Source: JACCZX01 sp963801035 (GTDB lineage Bacteria > Pseudomonadota > Gammaproteobacteria > Burkholderiales > Burkholderiaceae_F). From it: a stretch of DNA of 64,000 nt. Under the pieces are notes generated by a model. It saw nothing but the letters and a program-made list of their open reading frames with translations, ran no database searches and was not told where the DNA came from. The first letter of the stretch is position 1. Every line of letters begins with the position of its first letter. Of this stretch, positions 33,129 to 40,815 are shown in pieces. A program made the translations under genes and the position numbers. The DNA is taken from the NCBI GenBank assembly GCA_963801035.1, contig CAWDDF010000012.1, forward strand, positions 1-64,000, read 5' to 3'.

Positions 33129-35787
33129 ATGAGAAGCGCAGATATCCGCGAAAAATTCCTGCGGTACTTTGAGTCGAACGGCCACACCATCGTGCGCGCG
33201 TCGAGCTTGCTGACGACGTCGGACGATCCGACGCTGCTCTTCGTCAACTCCGGCATGGTGCAGTTCAAGGATGTGTTCACCGGACGCGAGAAGCGGCCTT
33301 ACACGCGAGCCACGACTGCACAAAAATCTCTGCGGGCCGGCGGCAAGCACAACGATCTTGAGAACGTCGGGTACACCGCGCGGCATCACACCTTCTTCGA
33401 GATGCTGGGCAATTTCAGCTTCGGCGATTACTTCAAGCGCGACGCGATTCGCTTCGCGTGGCAGCTGCTGACCGAGGTTTACAGGCTGCCGAAGGAAAAG
33501 CTGTGGGCCACGGTATATGTCGACGACGACGATGCGTACGACATCTGGACCAAAGAGATCGGTGTGCCGCCGGAGCGCTGCGTGCGTATCGGCGACAAGC
33601 CCGGTCAGCCGAAATATGTATCGGACAACTTCTGGCAGATGGCGGATACCGGACCGTGCGGGCCGTGCAGTGAAATCTTTTATGACCATGGGCCCGAAGT
33701 GGAGGGTGGTCCCCCCGGGTCGCCCGAAGCCGATGGCGATCGCTACATCGAAATCTGGAACCTTGTGTTCATGCAGTTCGACCGCGATGCGGCCGGCACG
33801 TTGACGCCACTGCCACGTCCGTGCGTCGACACCGGTATGGGTCTGGAGCGGCTGGCAGCCGTGTTGCAGCATGTTCACTCGAACTACGACATCGATCTAT
33901 TTCAAAACCTTATCAAGGCAGCAGCGCGCGAAACCCGGGCCAAGGATCTGACTGAGGACTCGCCGCAGTTAAATTCATTGCGGGTCATCGCAGATCACAT
34001 TCGCGCTTGTTCGTTTTTGATTGCCGATGGTGTTATTCCGGGCAACGAAGGCCGGGGATATGTGCTTCGACGAATCATTCGTCGCGCGCTTCGCCACGGT
34101 TACAAGCTCGGGCAGTCCGAGCCGTTCTTTTTCCGGATCGTCAAAGACGTTGCCGCCGAAATGGGCGCTGCTTATCCGGAGCTGATCGAACAGCAATCGC
34201 GCATTGAATCAGTACTGAAGCAGGAAGAAGAGCGCTTCGGTGAGACGCTCGCCAACGGTATGAAGATTCTCGATGCCGCGCTCGGCCAGATGAAGTCGGG
34301 AGATGCGCGGATGCTCGACGGAGAAACGGTATTTTTGCTGTACGACACCTATGGGTTTCCGGTTGATCTGACCGGCGACATTTGCCGCGAGCGCGGCGTC
34401 GCGATCGATCACGCCGGCTTCGGCGAGGCGATGGAGCGGCAGCGCGGGCAGGCACGTGCCGCGGCGCGCTTCAAACTGACGAGTGGCTTTGAATACGCTG
34501 GTGACAAGACAAGATTCACCGGTTACTCATCGCTGGTGGAAGATGCGAAGGTAATCGCTCTTTATCACGAGGGCGCGCCGGTGCAACAGTTGCAAACCGG
34601 TGCCGAGGGCATCGTGGTCCTCAACACGACGCCGTTTTATTCCGAATCGGGCGGGCAGGTCGGTGATAAAGGCGTGCTCGAGTCGATCAGTGATCGGCAC
34701 GTCGTGCGATTCGCGGTCGCTGATACGCAAAAGATTCAGGCCGATGTTTTTGGGCATCACGGCACACTGGAGTCCGGAACGCTCAATGTCGGCGACGTCG
34801 TGCAAGCGAAAGTCGACGCGATGGCACGCGAGCGCACACGCAACAATCATTCAGCGACGCACCTAATGCACGCCGCGCTGCGCGGCGTGCTGGGCAAGCA
34901 CGTGCAGCAGCGCGGCTCGCTGGTCGATGCCGAGCGCACGCGCTTCGACTTTTCGCACGACAAGGCGATGACGCCCGGAGGAGATTCGCAAAGTCGAGGA
35001 CATGGTCAACACCGCGATTCGCTCGAATGCGCCCGTGTCGGCCAACGTTATGAAGTACGACGAGGCGATCAAGGCCGGTGCACTGGCGTTTTTTGGAGAC
35101 AAGTACGGCGATGAAGTTCGCGTGCTGAAAATGGGCGAGCATTCGACCGAGCTGTGCGGTGGAACGCACGTCGCGCGCACCGGCGACATTGGATTTTTCA
35201 AGATCGTCGCTGAAAGCGGCGTAGCCGCGGGTGTGCGGCGCATCGAAGCGGTTACCGGGCGTGGGGCTGTCGATTACGTGCAGGCGCTCGACCGCGACCT
35301 TCAGCACGCGGCGTTCTTGCTGAAAGCGCCCACCTCGGAAGTTGCGCAGAAGATCACGCAGATTCAGGACAATGTGAAGTCGCTGGAGCGCGAGTTGGCG
35401 CGCCTGAAAAGCAAACTCGCGGCTTCGAAGGGGGATGACCTTGTCTCGCAGGCGGTCGCCGTCAACGGCGTGATGGTGCTGGCCGCATCACTCGAAGGGG
35501 GCGACGCGAAGTCCTTGCGCGAGACGATGGATCAGTTGAAGGCCAAGTTGAAAAGCGCGGTGATCGTGCTGGGTGCCGTCGAAGGCGATCGAGTTCAGCT
35601 GGCAGCGGGTGTGACCGCCGATGCCACGTCCAAGGTCAAGGCAGGCGAACTGGTCAACTACGTCGCGCAGCAGGTCGGCGGCAAGGGCGGCGGTCGCGCC
35701 GACATGGCGATGGCCGGCGGCAGCGATCCCAGCAAACTCCTAAGCGCACTTGCAAGCGTGCAGTCGTGGGCGCAGCAGCGTCTGTGA
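33129..35787 (+). CDS. alaS: Alanyl-tRNA synthetase with one frameshift
   Basis: AlaRS charges tRNA-Ala and edits Ser/Gly errors. Joining two frames gives 885 residues, close to E. coli (876). The class II catalytic domain (VNSGMVQFKDVFTG, then TARHHTFFEMLGNFSFGDYF) starts at residue 31. The editing domain has NHSATHLMHA and CGGTHVARTGDIGFF, which hold the zinc ligands. The C-terminal domain follows. An extra G near 34977 (CCCGGAGGAG instead of CCCGAGGAG) shifts the frame after KAMTP; the sequence resumes as EEIRKVEDMVNTAI in the next frame. As the gene is normally essential and single-copy, a sequence error is the likelier reading. ATG 33129 gives MRSADIREKFL. Confidence 0.93.
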
Positions 35788-36308
35788 CAGGCCTTGACTA
35801 CCGGCGTGCGTCGCCGGACGACGCGGCGGCACTTGTGCGGCTGATGAGTGATCCGCAGGTTTTTGCCGGCTTGTTGCAGACGCCGTATCCAAGTATCGAA
35901 GCCTGGCGCAAGAATCTCGAGCAGCAGACCGAGCAGAACGACGGTCTCCACTTGCTGGCGATCGACAATGGCGAAGTCATTGCAAGCGGTGGCATTCACG
36001 GCCTCGGCACCCGGATTCGCCGCCGGCATGTCGCCGGCCTCGGCATTTGCGTCGCGGCGCAGAGGCAGAAGCAAGGCGTGGGGTCGGAGATGATGCGTAG
36101 GCTTCTCGATTGGTCGGACAATTGGGCGGGATATCTACGCATCGAACTCAACGTCTACACAGATAATGAGCGCGCCATCGCGCTGTATCGGCGCTTCGGG
36201 TTCGAAATGGAAGGTACGCATCGCGCCCACGCGTTACGTGACGGCGTATACGTTGACACACATGCGATGGCACGCTTCCATCCCAATCCGCCGCAGGTAC
36301 CGCGGTGA
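35784..36308 (+). CDS. GNAT family N-acetyltransferase
   Basis: The 174-residue protein has the acetyl-CoA loop AAQRQKQGVGSEMMRRLLD and a C-terminal block YTDNERAIALYRRFGFEMEG, typical of the RimI/SpeG/PhnO-like GNAT superfamily. The substrate is not determined. GTG at 35784 overlaps the alaS stop (GTGA), so translation is probably coupled to alaS; another GTG six codons upstream (35766) is also possible. Confidence 0.85.
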   Translation: MTGLDYRRASPDDAAALVRLMSDPQVFAGLLQTPYPSIEAWRKNLEQQTEQNDGLHLLAIDNGEVIASGGIHGLGTRIRRRHVAGLGICVAAQRQKQGVGSEMMRRLLDWSDNWAGYLRIELNVYTDNERAIALYRRFGFEMEGTHRAHALRDGVYVDTHAMARFHPNPPQVPR

Positions 36309-36338
36309 CCCAACAGGTGGCTCAATAGTGGGGTATCG

Positions 36339-36557
36339 ATGCGAGCACTCTTGATTCTGTCTTTGATGCTTTCAATCTCCGGTTGCGCCGTCGTCGCCGT
36401 CGGTACTGCCGTCGGCTCCGCCGCCGTCGCTGTCGGATCGGCCGCCGTATCGGTCGGAAGCGCCGCCGTGGGCGTCACCACGGACGTCGTCGTCGGTACT
36501 GCGAAAGTAATCGGCGGTGCGGTCACGCCGGGTGATTCGCAGCCCGCAGGCAAATAG
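36339..36557 (+). CDS. Small lipoprotein with VGSAAV repeats
   Basis: The 72-residue product has a signal peptide ending in the lipobox SISGC (Cys16). The mature part is a near-perfect tandem of seven-residue units (VGTAVGS, AAVAVGS, AAVSVGS, AAVGVTT), glycine- and valine-rich like a membrane-inserting or amyloid-like segment. A matching family of NF038104-type lipoproteins is known in proteobacteria, of unknown function. Two YbjQ-like genes and an M48 peptidase gene follow at 8, 3 and 7 bases, so this is the first gene of a four-gene unit. Confidence 0.72.
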   Translation: MRALLILSLMLSISGCAVVAVGTAVGSAAVAVGSAAVSVGSAAVGVTTDVVVGTAKVIGGAVTPGDSQPAGK

Positions 36558-36565
36558 GAGAGCGA

Positions 36566-36886
36566 ATGCTTGTCAGCAACCTCGAGCTGGTTCCCGGTCG
36601 CCGGATCGTTTCGCATTTCGGCATCGTGCAAGGAAGCACGGTGCGAGCGAAGCATGTTGGCAAGGACATCTTCGCCGGATTGAAGAACATTGTCGGCGGT
36701 GAATTGAAGGGCTATACGGAGCTGATGCAAGAAGCTCGGCACGAAGCCGTCGAGCGCATGATTGCCGAAGCACAGTCGATGGGCGCAAACGCAATCTTGA
36801 ACGTGCGCTTTGCGACAACGTCTATCGCTGCCGGCGCGGCGGAAATATTGGCGTATGGAAGCGCGGTGCAGCTGGACGGGAATTGA
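36566..36886 (+). CDS. YbjQ family (UPF0145) heavy-metal-binding-domain protein
   Basis: The 106-residue cytoplasmic protein matches YbjQ from end to end: GIVQGSTVRAKHVGKDIFAG, then LKGYTELMQEARHEAVERM, then GANAILNVRFATTSI and ILAYGSAVQL. YbjQ forms homopentamers; the proposed metal-binding role is weakly supported. It lies eight bases after the lipoprotein gene, and the next gene is a membrane-anchored version of the same domain, which suggests a functional pair. Confidence 0.88.
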   Translation: MLVSNLELVPGRRIVSHFGIVQGSTVRAKHVGKDIFAGLKNIVGGELKGYTELMQEARHEAVERMIAEAQSMGANAILNVRFATTSIAAGAAEILAYGSAVQLDGN

Positions 36887-36889
36887 TCC

Positions 36890-37381
36890 GTGCTGGACCT
36901 GATCGAATTCGGAATATTTATCGTTTTACTGATCGTCGGCTTCTTCGCCGGAACGATCGTCGAGAAGCGCCATTACGCGTCGATTCGCCAGCGTGAGCGG
37001 CAGTATGCAGACGTGCTCGCGTTCTCGGTACGCTTTCCGCCTGACCGTGTGACGCCGCAGCGCGCATTCCTCGTACACGGCACCGTGGTGATCAGCTCTG
37101 ATTATTTCAAGACGTTCGTAGCGGGTTTGCGCAATCTGTTCGGCGGCCGCGTGCGCACGTATGAAACTTTGATGGAGCGCGCGCGGCGCGAAGCGTTGCT
37201 GCGGCTAAAGCACGACGCACGGCGGCAGGGAGCGAAGCTCGTGATATGTGTGCGCTTCGAAACGACGACGATATCGACCGGCTATGCAGCGTCGATCGAA
37301 GTGTTTGCGTACGGCACTGCGTTGATACCCGATCGCGAAAGTGCAATTGCGTTCGGAGCTCGATCCGGCGTGGCCGCGTAG
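36890..37381 (+). CDS. Membrane-anchored YbjQ-like protein
   Basis: The 163-residue product starts with one transmembrane segment (IEFGIFIVLLIVGFFAGTIV) and continues with a soluble domain that follows the YbjQ pattern: FLVHGTVVISSDYFKTF, LRNLFGGRVRTYETLMERAR, RREALLRL and GAKLVICVRFETTTI, IEVFAYGTAL. It is a paralogue of the preceding gene with an added membrane anchor. The start is GTG at 36890, three bases after the YbjQ stop. The M48 peptidase start follows the stop by seven bases. Confidence 0.8.
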   Translation: MLDLIEFGIFIVLLIVGFFAGTIVEKRHYASIRQRERQYADVLAFSVRFPPDRVTPQRAFLVHGTVVISSDYFKTFVAGLRNLFGGRVRTYETLMERARREALLRLKHDARRQGAKLVICVRFETTTISTGYAASIEVFAYGTALIPDRESAIAFGARSGVAA

Positions 37382-37388
37382 TTCGCTA

Positions 37389-38261
37389 GTGAAATTCGAG
37401 AACCGCGCCCCCGCCGAGGGCATTAATTCTTCGCCTGAAAATCCGCTGATCGAGCTCGGATGGCTGCTAGCGGGCAGTCTCGGGGTCATCGTTGCCCTGG
37501 TGATCGTTACGTCACTCGCTGCGCAGTGGATTGCTCCTCGCATTCCGTATCGCTACGAAGCCAAGCTCGCCGCGACACTACCGCCATTCGCCACCGCGCC
37601 TGATAACGAAGCGGGCCGTCAAGTGCAGGCGGAATTGCAGGAGTTGGCGGACCGGCTTGCAGCGCGGCTCGACATGCCCGACGGCATGGTGGTCCGCATC
37701 GGTTATCGCGACGATCGAACCGTGAATGCATTCGCGACGATCGGCGGCCAGGCGGTTTTCTTTCGTGGACTGTTGGCGAAGCTCGATAACGAGAACGCAC
37801 TTGCGATGGTGATGGCGCACGAGCTTGCGCATTTGAAGTTTCGCCATGCGTCGGCTGCGCTTGGCCGTGGCGTTGCAGTGGGCGTCATTCTGTCGGTCGT
37901 CTCAGCTGAGCTGGGACGTAATGCAGCTGCCGGTGTCTTGAGCCAAGCCAGCATGGCAACACTGCTGTCATTCAATCGCGATCAGGAGCGCGAAGCCGAC
38001 GAGGCTGCGTTGCGCGCACTTCATGCCGAATACGGGCACGTCGGCGGCGCGATCGATTTGTTCGATGTGCTTGCGCGCCTACCGGGCGAGCAACGCGAGT
38101 CGAAAATAGCGTCGGTCGAGTTCTTGCGCACGCACCCTTTGACCGCCAATCGAATCGAAGCGATCAAGCAATGGGCTGTCGAAAACGGTGCGCCGATCGA
38201 TGGGCCGAGGCGGCCGCTACCGCCGGCGATCGCGGCGCTTCGCAAAGCCGCGGCATCGTAG
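37389..38261 (+). CDS. M48 family membrane metallopeptidase
   Basis: The 290-residue protein has an N-terminal hydrophobic segment (LLAGSLGVIVALVIVTSLAA) and an M48/Ste24-type catalytic domain. HELAH in VMAHELAHLKFRHA supplies two zinc ligands and the catalytic Glu, and the third ligand is Glu in DQEREADEAALR. The end THPLTANRIEAIKQW is the conserved M48 tail. M48 enzymes (LoiP, BepA, HtpX) act in envelope protein quality control. GTG at 37389 gives a normal start right after the previous stop; the frame extends to 37341, overlapping that gene. Gene order suggests work with the YbjQ proteins and the lipoprotein. Confidence 0.88.
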   Translation: MKFENRAPAEGINSSPENPLIELGWLLAGSLGVIVALVIVTSLAAQWIAPRIPYRYEAKLAATLPPFATAPDNEAGRQVQAELQELADRLAARLDMPDGMVVRIGYRDDRTVNAFATIGGQAVFFRGLLAKLDNENALAMVMAHELAHLKFRHASAALGRGVAVGVILSVVSAELGRNAAAGVLSQASMATLLSFNRDQEREADEAALRALHAEYGHVGGAIDLFDVLARLPGEQRESKIASVEFLRTHPLTANRIEAIKQWAVENGAPIDGPRRPLPPAIAALRKAAAS

Positions 38262-38287
38262 AATCGCTGATCGACGCGCCAACTTTC

Positions 38288-38527
38288 GTGCTGCAACCTC
38301 CTACCACCGACAAGGAAATCGACACGCGAGGGCTCAACTGCCCGTTGCCGATCTTGCGCGCCAAAAAGGCGCTGTCGGACATGACCACGGGTCAGGTTCT
38401 GAAGATTGTGGCGACCGATCCGGGTTCGATGCGCGACTTTCAGGCATTCTGCAAACAGACGGGCAATCAGCTCCTGATGCAGGAATCAGCCAATAAAGAG
38501 TTCGTTCACTTCGTGAAGCGCAGATGA
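38288..38527 (+). CDS. TusA-type sulfurtransferase
   Basis: The 79-residue protein has the TusA/YeeD signature DTRGLNCPLPILRAKKAL, with the sulfur-carrying Cys in NCPLPI, and the typical end FCKQTGNQLL. TusA-like proteins carry persulfide sulfur for tRNA thiolation or other pathways. The start is uncertain: GTG at 38288 places the conserved core at the usual distance, and a longer frame from 38171 overlaps the M48 gene. Its stop overlaps the next ATG by four bases. Confidence 0.88.
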   Translation: MLQPPTTDKEIDTRGLNCPLPILRAKKALSDMTTGQVLKIVATDPGSMRDFQAFCKQTGNQLLMQESANKEFVHFVKRR

Positions 38528-39090
38528 GCACGCCCACTCCACCGCCGACCACTGTTGCACCGCGACGGCGCACGTCTGTTTTGAAAATGATGTTCTGGCT
38601 TCTCGTCGTGCCGATCGCGCTGATCGTCGGTTACTTCGCGGTCGTGCTGAACTGGAATTATTCGACCGGCGAGCGCGCGGGCTGGGTGCAAAAACTGAGC
38701 CGAAAGGGATGGCTCTGCAAGACGTGGGAGGGTGAGATGGCCATGGTGTCGATGCCCGGCGCGATTCCCGAAAAGTTTCTGTTCACGGTGCGCGACGATG
38801 CGGTGGCCGAAAATATCAACAAAGTGATGGGCAAGCGCGTCACGTTGCACTATGAAGAAAAAGTTGGACTGCCGACGAGCTGCTTTGGCGAGACGCGGCA
38901 CTTCGTTACCAGCGTTCTGCAGGTAGAAGATATTCCGTTGGTCCCGGGTGTGGTTGTGCCCAACCGGCCAGCCGCGCCGTCGGGCGCGCCGGCTGCACCT
39001 TCTCCTTCGACGCAGCCGGCACCGTCATCACCATTGCCATCGCCCACCCCGCCACCGTCAGCGCCGGATACATCGCCAGCGAAGAACTAG
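38524..39090 (+). CDS. Conserved single-pass membrane protein of unknown function
   Basis: The 188-residue product has one transmembrane segment (MMFWLLVVPIALIVGYFAVV, about residues 22 to 42), then a conserved periplasmic domain with ERAGWVQKLSRKGWLCKTWE, EMAMVSMPG, KFLFTVRDD and LPTSCFGET. A Pro/Ser/Ala-rich tail of about 45 residues ends the protein. The conserved domain is common among betaproteobacterial hypothetical proteins. It overlaps the TusA gene by four bases and is probably translated with it. Nothing indicates a catalytic role. Confidence 0.75.
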   Translation: MSTPTPPPTTVAPRRRTSVLKMMFWLLVVPIALIVGYFAVVLNWNYSTGERAGWVQKLSRKGWLCKTWEGEMAMVSMPGAIPEKFLFTVRDDAVAENINKVMGKRVTLHYEEKVGLPTSCFGETRHFVTSVLQVEDIPLVPGVVVPNRPAAPSGAPAAPSPSTQPAPSSPLPSPTPPPSAPDTSPAKN

Positions 39091-39129
39091 GTGTAGACGA
39101 GGTGCGTTCCGGTTCTCTGCTGCGAAGCG

Positions 39130-39993
39130 TTACGCCGTAGCGGCACCAACGATCATTTCGCACGGACCGACGAACCGGCCGTTCGTCTCGAACTGACGCA
39201 GTTCACGTTCGATTTCGTCCCAGGTTTCGGCGCGCTCGGCATCGCTGAGCGTGCTCATCATCTGATGCAAAGCGCCAAATGATTCGCGCTCGAAGCGCAC
39301 GCATTCCGCTGCGCTCGGTAGTCGAACCGGAGAGTCGACCTTGCGCACTTCGATGTCGCGCAGGCCCGCACGCTCATAGGCAGCCGCCAGCACGCCGTCG
39401 CCGCCGAGTGAAAAGGGGCCTGGTTGGCCGGGCTGCGGTGGAGGAAGCTTGGCACGCCGGCGGATGATGCCGACCGGAATTGAGAAAAACTGATTTTTGT
39501 CGGGCGTCGAATAGACGATCGCCGCGAAGCGGCCGCCTGGCTTCAATGCGCGCCGGATACCTGCCAATGCGCGCTGCTGGTCGGGGAAATAAATCAATCC
39601 GACGCGCGAGATCGCCGCGTCGAAGCTGGCAGCAGACAAGTCTCCAAGTGCTTCGCCGTCAAGCTCGCGCGTCTCAATTGTCGACAATCCCGCCGCGCGT
39701 GCATCAGCAAGCGCGTAGTCGAGCAAAGCAGGCGCAATGTCAGTGGCGAGCACATGGCCGGTCGGCCCGACACGTCGGGCAGCTGCAAGCGATTGCTCGC
39801 CAGCACCGGCGGCAATATCGAGCACCCGACTGCCTGCCTTGATATGCGCCAGGTCGAGCATCTGCTCGGTGGCAGCGCCGAGCCATTCACCCAGGAATGG
39901 CCCCCAGCGGTGCCATGCTTCAGCGGCGGTCTGCCATTGAGCACGCGTGGTCGTCTTGAATTTTGCTGCATCGAAAGCGGGTCGGTCGTCCAT
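39130..39993 (-). CDS. Class I SAM-dependent methyltransferase
   Basis: The 287-residue protein has the AdoMet-binding motif I VLDIAAGAGEQSLAAARRVG, an acidic motif II region (VLATDIAPALLDYA) and the motif IV-like SFDAAISRVGLIYFPDQ. The pattern resembles UbiE/Methyltransf_11 enzymes. The substrate is not determined. It is divergent from the HxlR regulator, with about 107 bases between, so it is a likely target of that regulator. Confidence 0.87.
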   Translation of the reverse strand: MDDRPAFDAAKFKTTTRAQWQTAAEAWHRWGPFLGEWLGAATEQMLDLAHIKAGSRVLDIAAGAGEQSLAAARRVGPTGHVLATDIAPALLDYALADARAAGLSTIETRELDGEALGDLSAASFDAAISRVGLIYFPDQQRALAGIRRALKPGGRFAAIVYSTPDKNQFFSIPVGIIRRRAKLPPPQPGQPGPFSLGGDGVLAAAYERAGLRDIEVRKVDSPVRLPSAAECVRFERESFGALHQMMSTLSDAERAETWDEIERELRQFETNGRFVGPCEMIVGAATA

Positions 39994-40100
39994 GTGAGTC
40001 TCCTCAGAAGTGAGGAGCAGAGCGTCCGCCTTGGGTCGTGTAGCGTCTAGTCAAGAATCTGGACTTGTCGCACGGAGGGGGTGGCTCTAGGCTGCATCGC

Positions 40101-40799
40101 ATGATCAATTACGGACAGTTCTGTACGGTCGCTCGTGGTGCCGAAGTATTCGGTGAACGCTGGACTCCACTTGTCGTGCGTGAGTTGCTGTGCGGCAGCA
40201 CACGCTTCAACGACATTCGCCGTGGCGTGCCGCGCATGTCTGCGACGCTGCTCGCACAAAGGCTGCGCAAGCTCGAGGAGATCGGTGTCGTCGAACGTGT
40301 TCGCGGCGGCAGTGCCAATGAGTACCGCCTGACTACTGCCGGTGAGGAACTGCGCCCGATCGTGATGGCGCTCGGCCACTGGGGCGCGAGGTGGATCGGC
40401 AGCCGGTTGCAACCCAATCAGCTCGATGCCGGGTTTCTGATGTGGGATGTACGGCGTTTCGCAAAGCTCGACGAGTTTCCGCGCGAGCGGCGCGTCGTGA
40501 TTCATTTTAGTTTTTCGGATGCCAGGCCGCGCGAGCGTCTGTGGTGGCTCGTCGTCGAACATGGCAGTGCAGACCTGTGCCGCGATGATCCCGGGCACGA
40601 GGTGACGTTGATCGTCGAATCGAGCGTTTTGGCTTTAACCGACGTGTGGACCGGTGAGCGCGAGCCGTCGGAGGTGCTACGCAGCGCTGAGCTTCGGATC
40701 GTTGGACCTGCGAGTGAAGCGAAGCAACTGTGGTCCTGGCTCGGACGAAGTGCGTTTGCATCGACGCGCGCCGAACGGCGTACCGCGCTAGCTGCTTAG
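40101..40799 (+). CDS. HxlR family transcriptional regulator with C-terminal extra domain
   Basis: The N-terminal 100 residues form an HxlR winged helix: YGQFCTVARGAEVFGERWTP, VVRELLCGSTRFNDIRRGVP, LLAQRLRKLEEIGVVER and YRLTTAGEEL. The Cys in the first block is the usual redox- or ligand-sensitive residue of this family. The last 110 residues form a second domain of SCP2/ligand-binding type. ATG at 40101 gives MINYGQFC; a frame extending to 40065 lacks similarity. It is divergent from the methyltransferase and convergent with valS. Confidence 0.87.
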   Translation: MINYGQFCTVARGAEVFGERWTPLVVRELLCGSTRFNDIRRGVPRMSATLLAQRLRKLEEIGVVERVRGGSANEYRLTTAGEELRPIVMALGHWGARWIGSRLQPNQLDAGFLMWDVRRFAKLDEFPRERRVVIHFSFSDARPRERLWWLVVEHGSADLCRDDPGHEVTLIVESSVLALTDVWTGEREPSEVLRSAELRIVGPASEAKQLWSWLGRSAFASTRAERRTALAA

Positions 40800-40815
40800 C
40801 GCTTTCTGATCTGCG

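Noticed and set aside
34960..35000. Programmed +1 frameshifting in alaS, with the internal GGAGGA as stimulator.
   Set aside because: No slippery codon plus stop arrangement as in prfB is present, and no alaS is known to use frameshifting. Three other genes in the window carry similar one-base insertions, so error is simpler.
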